The notes under the pieces: model-generated | What the model was told of the DNA's origin: nothing | What the model saw: only the letters and a program-made list of their open reading frames with translations | The model's database searches: none | Part shown: in pieces, positions 27,220 through 35,772 of the stretch | Layout: the number at the start of each line of letters is the position of its first letter | How positions within the stretch are numbered: position 1 is the first letter of the stretch | NCBI GenBank assembly: GCA_948436975.1 | Contig: CAOJJB010000017.1 | Span: 1-37,559, forward strand | Length of the DNA stretch: 37,559 nt | Source: an uncultured Clostridium sp. | GTDB lineage: Bacteria > Bacillota > Clostridia > TANB77 > CAG-508 | Direction of reading: 5' to 3' | Translations under genes and position numbers: made by a program

Positions 27220-27582
27220 TTACTCTCCTTTTTTTAAATCCTTCGTAATGTCCTTTAAAATCTCATCTATTCTAGAACCATATTCTATTGACTCATCAAA
27301 TTCAAAAATAAGTTCTGGTGTATATCTCATGTTTATTTTTTTTGCTATACTACTTCTTATATAACCACTAGATTGTTTTAATATAGATAAATTTTCTTTT
27401 TTACTTTTTTCATTTATCATACTAATATAAACTTTAGCAAATCTAAGGTCTGGAGTAGTTTTTACTTTTGTTACACTTATTAATCCAGTAAGATGAGGAT
27501 TTTTAAGATCAGTAGAAATTATACTACTAATTTCTTTTCTTAATTCTTCATCTATTTTATTCATTCTACTATTAATAGCCAT
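27220..27582 (-). CDS. rbfA: Ribosome-binding factor A
   Basis: A 120-residue KH-like protein with the RbfA features RMNKIDEELRKEISSII near the N-terminus, DLRFAKVYISM in the middle and a terminal RIDEILKDI. It binds 16S rRNA helix 1 region and helps 30S maturation. The frame extends to an ATG at 27597, but that codon overlaps the ribosome site: AAAGGGAG sits 5 nt before the ATG at 27582, which is therefore the preferred start. It lies between infB and nrnA in the operon. Confidence 0.95.
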   Translation of the reverse strand: MAINSRMNKIDEELRKEISSIISTDLKNPHLTGLISVTKVKTTPDLRFAKVYISMINEKSKKENLSILKQSSGYIRSSIAKKINMRYTPELIFEFDESIEYGSRIDEILKDITKDLKKGE

Positions 27583-27631
27583 AATTCTCCCTTTCATTTA
27601 TAACATACATTCTTAATTGACAAAATATCCA

Positions 27632-30434
27632 TTATTTTACTTGTTCCATTACATAAACTTCTAATTGATCTCCTTCTTGTATATCATTAAAATTATCAAT
27701 TTGAAGTCCACATTCATATCCTTTATCAACTTCTTTTACATCATCTTTAAATCTCTTTAATGATACTAGTTTTCCATCATGTATTACTATATTATCTCTA
27801 ATTACTCTTATTCCTGCATTTCTAGCTACTTTTCCTGTTAACACATATGATCCTGCTATTGTTCCTACATTTGATACTTTAAATGTTTGTCTTATTTCTG
27901 CTGTTCCAATTACTACTTCTTTATATACTGGATCTAACATTCCTTTCATTGCAGCTTCAATATCATTTATTGCATCATATATTACTGAGTATTGATTTAT
28001 TTCTACTCCTTCTTTATCTGCAATAGTTTTTGCTATAACTTCTGGTCTTACATTAAATGCAATTATAATCGCTCCTGAAACTCTTGCTAATGTTACATCT
28101 GATTCTGTAACTCCACCAACATTTGAGTGTATTACTTTAACTCTTACTTCTTCATTTGATAATTTTTCTAATGATTGTTTTAATGCTTCTACTGATCCTT
28201 GTACATCTGCTTTTACTATTAAATTTAATTGTTTTAAGTTTTCACTTTCAATTTTGCTAAATAAATCATCAAGTGTAACTACTGTATTTACATTTATTTC
28301 TTTTTGATGTTTTTCATATTTTCTTTTTTCAATTAAATGTTTTGCTGTTTTTTCATCTTTTACTTCATAGAATATTTCTCCTGATTCTGGTACAGAAGTT
28401 AATCCTGTAATTTCTACTGGTGTTGATGGTCCAGCAAATTTTACTTTTTTACCTTTATCATTTAACATTGTTCTTATTCTACCTATTGATGATCCAACTA
28501 TTATTGTATCTCCAACATCTAATTTTCCTCTTTGTACTAACATAGTAGCTACTGGTCCCCTTGTTTTATCTAGTCTTGCTTCTATTACTGCTCCTTTAGC
28601 TTGTTTATTAGGATTTGCTTTAAGTTCTAATACATCTGCTTCTAATAAAACCATTTCTAATAAATTATCTATACCTTCTCCTTTTTTAGCAGAAATCGGA
28701 ACATATATTGTATCTCCTCCCCAAGTTTCTGGAACTAATTCATATTTCATTAATTCTTGTTGTACTTTTTCAAAATTTGCATCTGGTAAATCCATTTTAT
28801 TTACTGCTACTATAATTGGTATTTCAGCAGCTTTTGCATGATTTATAGCTTCTACTGTTTGAGGCATAACTCCGTCATTAGCTGCAACTACTAAAATTGC
28901 TATATCTGTAATCATTGCTCCTCTAGCTCTCATACTTGTAAATGCTTCATGTCCTGGTGTATCTAAAAATGTTATATCTCTATCATTTATTTTTACTTGA
29001 TATGCACCAATATGTTGTGTAATTCCTCCTGATTCTCCTTCTATAACATTTGTACTTCTTATTGCATCTAAAAGTGATGTTTTTCCATGATCAACGTGTC
29101 CCATTACTACTATAACTGGTGGTCTTGGTTTTAAATCTTCTGCTTTATCTTCTGTTTCATCTATTAATATATCTTCATCTGTTACTACATTCTTCTTTGT
29201 AGCTGTTATTCCATACTCTTGAGCAATTAAAAATGCTGTATCAAAATCTAATTCATTATTTATTGTTGCCATTATTCCTAAATTTAATAATTTTTTTATA
29301 ACATCACTACTTGTTATCTTCATTTCTGTTGCTAAATCTTTTACAGAAATAGTTTCAGGAATAATAATTTCTGTTAGTTTAAATATTTTTTGTTTAGTTC
29401 TATTTTCTTGTTTTGAATTTTTCTTTTTAGATCTTCTTCCTCTTTCTGTACTTAAATCATAATAATCTAACATTTCTCCTTCTTTAAACATATTAGATAA
29501 TTTATTTTGTCTTTTTAGATCATTTAATTTGTCGGAATTGAAATCTTGATTATTATTTCTACGATTATTAGAATTTTTCTTATTTTTTTGATCATCCTGT
29601 CTATTCTGTTTTGCTTTATCTTTTGCTTTGTTCCCATAATCCCTTACATTCTCTTTTTCTGCTGGAAGTTCTACATCCATAATATTTTTAATCTTTTTAT
29701 CTATTCCTTTATCTTCTGAATTTCTTCTAAAATTATTGTTTCTATTATTAGTATCTCTTCTATTTAAATTTTTTCTATCATTATCATTATTATTTCTTCT
29801 ATTATCTCTATTATTATTTCTATTAAATTGAGTTTCTCTTCTATTATTTTCAAATCTAGGCTTATTATTAACTTTATTTTCTGTAGTAACTTTCTTAGTT
29901 TTTGGAGCATCATTAACAGTAGATTCTACTACTTTCTTTTCAGAATCTTTCTTATCTTCATTATTATCTTCTTTTGGTATCACTTTTGGCTTTTCTTCTA
30001 CTTTTGGTTCTTTTTTCTCTGGTTCTTTTTTAGTTCCAATTCCTAATAATTCACTTACAGTAAGAGGTTTTGTTGGTTTATCCCTATATACAATATTATA
30101 ATCTTTATTTCTTTTATTCTCTATAAAACCTACCTCTTTTTTTCTTGATTGTTCTTTTCTTTTTCTTTCTTCTTCTTCTTTTTTTTCTTCCTCATCATTA
30201 ATTATAACTGCTCTTCTTATAATTACTGGCTCATCATTTTTTTCTTTTTTATTATCCATAGATTTTGTTTTTGAAACTCCTTTAATTATTTTTTCAATTT
30301 TATTTTTTTCATCTTGTGTAATAGAACTTAAATGACTTTTTACTTCAATTCCGTTCTTTTTTAGCTGTATCTAAAACTATTTTTGTAGTTACACCTAATT
30401 CTTTTGCTAGTTCATGAATTTTAATTTTTGTCAA
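27632..30434 (-). CDS. infB: Translation initiation factor IF-2, requiring +1 shift at CGG
   Basis: The start is a TTG at 30434 with GGAGGTG 6 nt upstream, inside the end of ylxQ. Frame 0 gives [20 protein letters not shown] then LDTAKKE, CGG, Asn and stop (29 codons). Skipping the C at 30353 continues [18 protein letters not shown] into the long frame, giving 933 residues. This is the IF2-N domain, whose usual text is GIEVKSH at this point. A basic Asn/Arg-rich linker follows. The G domain has [21 protein letters not shown] and SAKKGEG, followed by domains II to IV. An internal start at ATG 30259 is possible, but its nearest AAAGGAG is about 17 nt away, so reinitiation looks poor. The gene is essential, so the shift must work or the base must be an error. 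Confidence 0.9.
30351..30353 (-). other. CGG +1 shift site in infB
   Basis: Codon 28 in frame 0 (GAA CGG AAT TGA). Skipping C gives GAA, GGA, ATT, GAA, GTA. The frame-0 stop comes two codons after CGG, so without the shift only a 29-residue peptide would be made. Confidence 0.85.
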
Positions 30435-30744
30435 TTTTTTCACCTCCATGAATTATTTTTTTTATACTATCTGCTAAATTCTTATTTTTAATTCCTATAA
30501 CTGCTTTATTATGTTTTCCAATTGATTTGCTATTACTATCAATTGTACCATATATCTCTATATCTATATTTTCTTTGTTACAGTAATATATCATATTTTT
30601 TTTAGTTTTCTCAGAAGCATCATTTGCTACTAATACAAGTGATACTCTCTTTTTAGACATTTCTTCTAAAACTAAGTCTGTTCCTGCAAACACTGCTCCT
30701 GCTTTAGAACTTATTCCAAGCAAACCATTTACTTTATTTATCAA
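30421..30744 (-). CDS. ylxQ: L7Ae-family ribosomal/RNA-binding protein YlxQ
   Basis: 107 residues of the L7Ae/L30e/YlxQ family. MINKVNGLLGISSKAGAV and LVLVANDASEKTKKNM are the typical RNA-contact segments for kink-turn binding. It sits between ylxR and infB, its conserved place. It overlaps ylxR by 11 bp, and its last 14 bases overlap the infB start, so translation of all three is probably coupled. Confidence 0.92.
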   Translation of the reverse strand: MINKVNGLLGISSKAGAVFAGTDLVLEEMSKKRVSLVLVANDASEKTKKNMIYYCNKENIDIEIYGTIDSNSKSIGKHNKAVIGIKNKNLADSIKKIIHGGEKIDKN

Positions 30745-31000
30745 TAATTACACCTCTTATGCTTTCATATAATTCTAAGCTTATTTCTTTTTCAAATATT
30801 CGTTCTAATCTTTTAGATTTTATTATTTTATTTAAGCATTCTTCATTTTTACAGATATAAGCTCCCCTACCATTCTTCTTTCCTGTTAAATCTGGTTCGA
30901 TTATTCCTTCTTTTGATTTAACTATTCTTAACAATTCTTGTTTTTCTTTTTGCTCATTACAAGCCATACAAGTTCTCAATGGTTTTTTCTTTTTTATCAT
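30734..31000 (-). CDS. ylxR: YlxR family protein (RNase P modulator RnpM)
   Basis: 88 residues with the family pattern RTCMACNEQKEKQELLRIV, then GKKNGRGAYIC and CLNKIIKSKRLERIF, matching YlxR/DUF448. Family members bind RNA, and the B. subtilis member modulates RNase P. The gene follows nusA by 15 bp in its conserved operon place. Confidence 0.93.
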   Translation of the reverse strand: MIKKKKPLRTCMACNEQKEKQELLRIVKSKEGIIEPDLTGKKNGRGAYICKNEECLNKIIKSKRLERIFEKEISLELYESIRGVIIDK

Positions 31001-31015
31001 TTAATCACATCCTAA

Positions 31016-32233
31016 TTATTCTTCTGTTTCAGATTTTTTTGGTCTTCCTCTTTTCTTCTTTTCTTGTTCTTCTACACTTTGAATTTCTTCTTTTTCATTT
31101 TCTTCTGTTTCTTCAAATGTATTTTCTACTTTTTCTTCTATCCCTTCTGCCGCTGCTGCTTGTGAAAGTAATATTTCTCTTATTTGAGATTCTGATTTTA
31201 TATCTATTTTCCAATTTGTAAGTCTAGCTGCTAATCTAGCATTTTGGCCTGATTTACCAATTGCTAATGATAATTGATCATCTGGTACTATTACTTGTGC
31301 AAATTTCTCTTCTTCTTTAACATCAACAGCCATAACTTGTGCTGGAAGCAATGCTGCTGCTATATAAATTGCTGGATCTTCGTTCCATTCAATAACATCT
31401 ATTTTTTCTCCATTTAGTTCATTTATAATATTTTGAATTCTTACTCCTTTTTGTCCTACACAAGAACCAACTGGATCTATATTTTCATCTCTTGAATATA
31501 CTGCTATTTTACTTCTTGAACCTGGATCTCTTGATATACTTTTTATTTCTATTAATCCCTCATAAATTTCTGGAATTTCAAATTCAAATAATTTTCTTAC
31601 AAAATCAGGATGACTTCTAGATACTATTACTTGTGGTGTTCCTTTTAATCCTTTTTCCACTTCTAAAACATATCCTCTAACTTTTTCATTTACTTTATAA
31701 TTTTCTGTTGGTATTTGCTCTTTTAAAGGCATAACCCCTTCTAATTTTCCTAAATCCATTACAACTATTCTACCATCAGCCTTTTGTACTAGTCCTGAAA
31801 CTATTTCTCCTTTTTTTTCATTAAATTCTGTAAATAACATATCTTTTTCTGCTTCTCTTATTTTTTGCACTACTACTTGTTTTGCTTTTTGTGCCGCTAT
31901 TCTTCCAAAGTCTTTAGGTTTTATTTCAATATTTACTATATCTCCTATATTATAATTCTTGTCTATTTTTTTTGCATCTTCTAAGCTTATTTCTAATTCT
32001 GGTACTGGTAATTCTTCTACTACTTCTCTTGCTGAATATACATGCATTTCTCCTGTTATTTTATCTATTGTAACTTTTACATTTTCAGCATTTTCATCTG
32101 CATCAAAATTTTGTTTATATGCTTTTACTAAAGCTTCTTCTAAAGCTTCAACTAAATATTCTTTACTTATTCCTCTCTCTTTTTCTAATTCGTCCATAAC
32201 TGCAATTATTTCTTTTACATCAATGTTTTTCAT
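31016..32233 (-). CDS. nusA: Transcription termination/antitermination factor NusA
   Basis: 405 residues. The frame extends to 32254, but GGAGGAAAT lies just before the ATG at 32233 (MKNIDVKEII), the usual NusA opening. The domains in order are the N-terminal RNA-polymerase-binding domain (1-130), S1 (GEIVSGLVQKADGRIVVMDL), then KH1/KH2 (DPVGSCVGQKGVRIQNII; LAIGKSGQNARLAARL). The C-terminus is acidic, then ends KKKRGRPKKSETEE, an AT-hook-like basic motif not part of core NusA. It acts on RNA polymerase pausing and termination. rimP ends 14 bp upstream. Confidence 0.95.
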   Translation of the reverse strand: MKNIDVKEIIAVMDELEKERGISKEYLVEALEEALVKAYKQNFDADENAENVKVTIDKITGEMHVYSAREVVEELPVPELEISLEDAKKIDKNYNIGDIVNIEIKPKDFGRIAAQKAKQVVVQKIREAEKDMLFTEFNEKKGEIVSGLVQKADGRIVVMDLGKLEGVMPLKEQIPTENYKVNEKVRGYVLEVEKGLKGTPQVIVSRSHPDFVRKLFEFEIPEIYEGLIEIKSISRDPGSRSKIAVYSRDENIDPVGSCVGQKGVRIQNIINELNGEKIDVIEWNEDPAIYIAAALLPAQVMAVDVKEEEKFAQVIVPDDQLSLAIGKSGQNARLAARLTNWKIDIKSESQIREILLSQAAAAEGIEEKVENTFEETEENEKEEIQSVEEQEKKKRGRPKKSETEE

Positions 32234-32247
32234 TTTTTTATTTCCTC

Positions 32248-32709
32248 CTACCAATTAAATATTGTTCTTGCAATAGCTATATCTTTAGAATTTATTTTTA
32301 TACTTTTATTATTTATTTTTATTGTAATTTCTTCTCTATTATATTCTTCTAATATTCCAATTAGTTCTTTTTGTTTTTCTATTGGTTTAAAAAGTTTTAA
32401 TTTTATTTCTTTTCCTATTTGAGCTCTAAAGTGTTTTTCTTTTCGTAATGTTCTTTCAATTCCTGGTGAAGATACTTCTAAAAAATACTGTTCTTTTATA
32501 TAATCTTTTTCATCTAAAATATCATTTATTTCATTATTTACTTTTTCACAATCATTTATATCTATTCCTTCTAGTTTATCAATAATAATTCTTAAGTAAT
32601 AATCTTTTCCTTCTTTTTCATAGATTACATCATATAGATCATACCCTAGATTATTTATAATTGGCTCTAGAATATTCTCAACTTTTGTTTCAATATTTTT
32701 TATAGACAA
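32248..32709 (-). CDS. rimP: Ribosome maturation factor RimP
   Basis: 153 residues starting at a TTG (32709) with AGGAGG 7 nt upstream. The N-terminal domain shows GYDLYDVIYEKEGKDYYLRI and the family signature LEVSSPGIERTLRKEKHF near 80-97, followed by the small SH3-like C-terminal domain. RimP assists 30S subunit assembly. It is the first gene of the operon through nrnA, behind a near-consensus promoter and a leader hairpin. Confidence 0.95.
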   Translation of the reverse strand: MSIKNIETKVENILEPIINNLGYDLYDVIYEKEGKDYYLRIIIDKLEGIDINDCEKVNNEINDILDEKDYIKEQYFLEVSSPGIERTLRKEKHFRAQIGKEIKLKLFKPIEKQKELIGILEEYNREEITIKINNKSIKINSKDIAIARTIFNW

Positions 32710-32733
32710 TTTATATCCTCCTAAACATTAGTA

Positions 32734-32758
32734 AAGAGTGGGATAGGCTCCCACTCTT
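32734..32758 (-). promoter_or_regulatory. Perfect leader hairpin in front of rimP
   Basis: A 10-bp stem (AAGAGTGGGA / TCCCACTCTT) with a 5-nt loop lies between the predicted start of transcription (near 32777) and the rimP ribosome site. On the rimP strand it is followed by TTTACTAATG, too weak for a normal terminator. It may be an attenuator, protein-binding leader or 5' stabiliser. On the plus strand a T-rich stretch follows, so it could also stop antisense transcription. Confidence 0.65.
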
Positions 32759-32783
32759 CTAGTTTTATTTTTAAGACATTCTT

Positions 32784-32812
32784 ATTATATACTTATTTAT
32801 TAGTAATTGCAA
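32784..32812 (-). promoter_or_regulatory. Sigma-A-type promoter of the rimP-nusA-infB operon
   Basis: TTGCAA (32812-32807), a 17-bp spacer and TATAAT (32789-32784) on the minus strand. It gives a leader of about 68 nt holding the hairpin at 32734-32758. Confidence 0.7.
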
Positions 32813-32902
32813 GCTTTTTTTAAATTTTCGTATTACATTTTATAATATTATTTTATCTTATTTTTTTTAAGTAGACATTTTTTTCATAAAAATAGTACAA
32901 GC

Positions 32903-32920
32903 GGCTGATTTACATCAGCC
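32903..32920 (-). terminator. Hairpin downstream of the small membrane protein gene
   Basis: GGCTGAT-TTAC-ATCAGCC, extendable by two pairs, lies about 35 bases past the stop codon of the gene at 32956. The T-run on the minus strand is displaced (GCTTGTACTATTTTT), so it is only a probable terminator. An 18-bp palindrome (ATTCCTTTATAAAGGAAT, 32950-32967) covers that gene's stop codon. Confidence 0.5.
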
Positions 32921-32955
32921 ACCTACACTGTAATATTGCTTATATTGCAATTCCT

Positions 32956-33162
32956 TTATAAAGGAATATTCCTTGCCACCAATACTGCTATTGGCATAAA
33001 TAGTATAACAATTATAACTTCAACTATTATAATAAATATACATACTTTCAGCCAAATTTCGACTGAAACAATAGTCAAAAGGTTTAATAAAAAGAGTAAA
33101 TTAAGACCAAGAATTCCTAATACTATAATTGTACTTCCTGCTGCTGTTTTTAATTTTTTCAT
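32956..33162 (-). CDS. Small two-helix membrane protein
   Basis: 68 residues with GAAGGAG 5 nt before the ATG at 33162. After MKKLKTAAGS there are two hydrophobic helices (about 11-32 and 37-62) and a short tail ARNIPL. I do not recognise a family. The good ribosome site, coherent membrane pattern and downstream hairpin support it as a real gene. It is divergent from the U32 gene and upstream of rimP but has separate signals. Confidence 0.65.
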   Translation of the reverse strand: MKKLKTAAGSTIIVLGILGLNLLFLLNLLTIVSVEIWLKVCIFIIIVEVIIVILFMPIAVLVARNIPL

Positions 33163-33262
33163 ATACTCTCCTTCTGTTGCTTTTTTATAAGGTTTCTTTT
33201 GTATTTAATATTATATCATATGTTTACATAAAAATCTATTTTTTTTAGAAATTTTATTGAAA

Positions 33263-33292
33263 TTAGACATTTTTTATTAAATAGTGTACAAT
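33263..33292 (+). promoter_or_regulatory. Possible leaderless promoter of the U32 gene
   Basis: TTAGAC (33263-33268), an 18-bp spacer and TACAAT (33287-33292). Transcription would start about seven bases downstream, on or next to the ATG at 33299, and no Shine-Dalgarno sequence lies before that ATG. Confidence 0.4.
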
Positions 33293-33298
33293 ATTTTT

Positions 33299-35735
33299 AT
33301 GAATAATATAGAATTACTTTCTCCTGTTGGAGATTTCGAATGTTTAAAATCAGCTGTACAAAACGGTGCAAATGCTGTATATCTAGGCACATCTTCTTTT
33401 AGTGCTAGAGCTAAAGCCACTAATTTTAATAATGAAGAATTATTTGAAGCTATTAAATATGCTAAGCTAAGAAATGTTAGTGTTCATTTAGCTTTAAATA
33501 CTTTAATTAAAAATTATGAATTTAATTCTGCTGTAAATATTGCAATTACTGCATATAATTTAGGAGTTGATGCAATTATCGTTCAGGATTTAGGTTTAGC
33601 AACTTTTTTATTAAAACATTACCCTGAAATCCCTATTCATGCTAGTACACAAATGACAGTTCATAATTTAGATGGCGTTAATCAATTAGAAAAATTAGGA
33701 TTTTCAAGAGTCGTTCTTTCTCGCGAACTTTCATTAGATGAAATTAAATATATTAGAGAAAATACTTCTTTACAACTTGAAGTATTTATTCATGGTGCCC
33801 TTTGTATATCATATTCAGGTCAATGTCTATTATCTAGTATGATTGGCGGTCGTTCTGGTAATAGAGGACTCTGTGCACAACCTTGTAGATTACCTTATGA
33901 ACTTTATGAAGAAAATATAAATGGAAAAATAAGTACAATAGACAAAGGTTATTTACTTAGTCCTCGTGATAATTGTGGTATTGAATTTTTACCAGAACTT
34001 ATAAAACTTGGTATAAATTCTTTTAAAATAGAAGGTCGTATGAAAACTCCTACTTATGTTGGAATAGTTACAAAAATTTATAGAAAATATATAGATTTAG
34101 TATTAAATAATATTAATTTAGATAATACTACTCTGAAAAATATGATTAAAGAAAACTTAAATAAAAAAAATGATAATACAAATTTATCAGATTACGAAGA
34201 ACTTATTCAAGTATTCAATAGAGGTAATTTTTCTACTGGACATCTTAATTCATTAGGCAATCAAAATTTAATTTTTAAAGAAAAACCTAATAATATGGGA
34301 TTTTATTTAGGTACTATATCACATATTAATGAAAATAAAGGACATTTAACTTTAAAATTAGAAAAAGATTTATCTGTTGGAGATAAAATTTCTATTAATA
34401 ATGAAAGTTATACAATTTCTGAACTTATGATAAATAATAAAAATTTTGAAACTTTATTAAAAGGTAATATTGTTACTATTGGTAGAATGAAAGGTAATAT
34501 TCATATAGGGTCAAAAATTTATAGAATTGAAACTCAAAAATTAAATAAATTTATATATCCTACTTTTAAAGAAGATAAAAACTTTAAAAAGGTTCCTTTA
34601 AATGGAAAAGTTATAATTAAAGAAAATACTCCTATTTCATTAACTGTTTGGTCAAATGAAGGTTTTTATAAAAATATTGAATGTACTTGTACTTCTGCTA
34701 TTCCAAATAAAGCTTTAAATCTTCCTGTTACAAAAGAAAAAATTATAGAACAGATTTCTAAAACTGGAAATACTGCATTCTATTTTGAAAATTTAGAAAT
34801 TATTTTAGATGATAATTTATTTGTTCAAATGGGTGCTTTAAATAATTTAAGAAGACAAGTTCTTGAAAAACTAGAAAATCTTGTTATTAATAATCATACT
34901 CATAATTTGCCAAAAACACAGCTAGATATGTCTTGTTTTAGTGCAAATACAAATAATACAACACCTAAAATTTCATTATTATTAAATATTCTAGATAAAA
35001 GCTTTAATTATTGTTTATTAGAAAATGTTAGTAGAATTTATATACCTTTAAAATATTTTTTAGATTTTACATATAAAAGCACTATTACAAATGTATCTAA
35101 TAAATTTGATATTTATATTTACATGCCACATATTATCAAAACTAATATTAATTTAGAAAATGTAATTGATAATTTTAAAATTAAAGGATTTGTTATTTCA
35201 CATATATCTCAATTAGAACAGGTGTCAAAATATAACTTAAATTTAATAGCAAATTTTAACTTAAATATTTATAATAATTATTCTGTACAAAAATTAAAAG
35301 AATTTAACTTTATAGAATATACAATTTCATCAGAATTAAATAAATTTGAAATAAATGAACTTTTACATTTATCTTCTCTTTCAAGTGAGTTAATTGTTTA
35401 TGGAAAAATTCCTGTTATGACAAATAATTACTGTTATCTTCGGAAAATCTAATAAATGTTATAACGATTGTAATAAAAAATGTATGAGTAATAGTAAGTT
35501 TTATTTAAAAGATAGAATGAACTTTAATTTTAGAATTTTGCGTGATAATTCTATTACCACAATTTATAATAGTAAGACTTTATCTATTAAATTTAATGAT
35601 ATTAATATTAGTTCAGTGCGTATTGATATTCTTGATGAAAATACTTCTAATATTCAAAATATTATTGATATTGTAAATTCTAAAAAACGTTTTGAAGGTA
35701 AAGATTTTACTAATGGATATTTTTCTAATTTATAA
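33299..35735 (+). CDS. U32 peptidase-family protein with DUF3656-type region, requiring +1 shift at CGG
   Basis: The start ATG at 33299 gives MNNIELLSPVGDFECLKSAV, the normal U32 opening (a GTG five codons earlier is also open). The U32 core includes IPIHASTQMTVHNLDG, VFIHGALCISYSGQCLLSSM and GGRSGNRGLCAQPCR with its Cys ligands, then FKIEGRMKTPTYV. A DUF3656-like region follows. Frame 0 ends at 35452 after NNYCYLRKI. Skipping the C of CGG (35441) continues GKSNKCYNDCNKKCMSNSKF then YLKDRMNF to 35735. This matches the Cys-rich LKDR tail of the family, for a total of 811 residues. Relatives such as RlhA/TrhP hydroxylate rRNA or tRNA bases; which one applies here is unclear. Confidence 0.88.
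35441..35443 (+). other. CGG +1 shift site in the U32 gene
   Basis: CTT CGG AAA ATC TAA in frame 0 stops three codons on. Skipping C reads CTT, GGA, AAA, TCT and recovers a 97-residue C-terminal part with four more cysteines and the LKDRM motif. This is the only plus-strand example. Confidence 0.85.
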
Positions 35736-35744
35736 TAACATTAT

Positions 35745-35770
35745 AATAGCTGGCTTTTTAGCCAGCTATT
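35745..35770. terminator. Bidirectional terminator between convergent genes
   Basis: A perfect 10-bp stem (AATAGCTGGC / GCCAGCTATT) with loop TTTTTA sits between the +1-frame ends of the convergent U32 gene (35735) and surface protein gene (35773). The frame-0 tail of the surface protein would run straight through this stem. Confidence 0.85.
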
Positions 35771-35772
35771 TA

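Noticed and set aside
30259-30300. ATG at 30259 as the true infB start
   Set aside because: The nearest ribosome-site-like AAAGGAG is about 17 nt away, and the sequence upstream encodes a well-preserved IF2-N domain with a strong TTG start signal.
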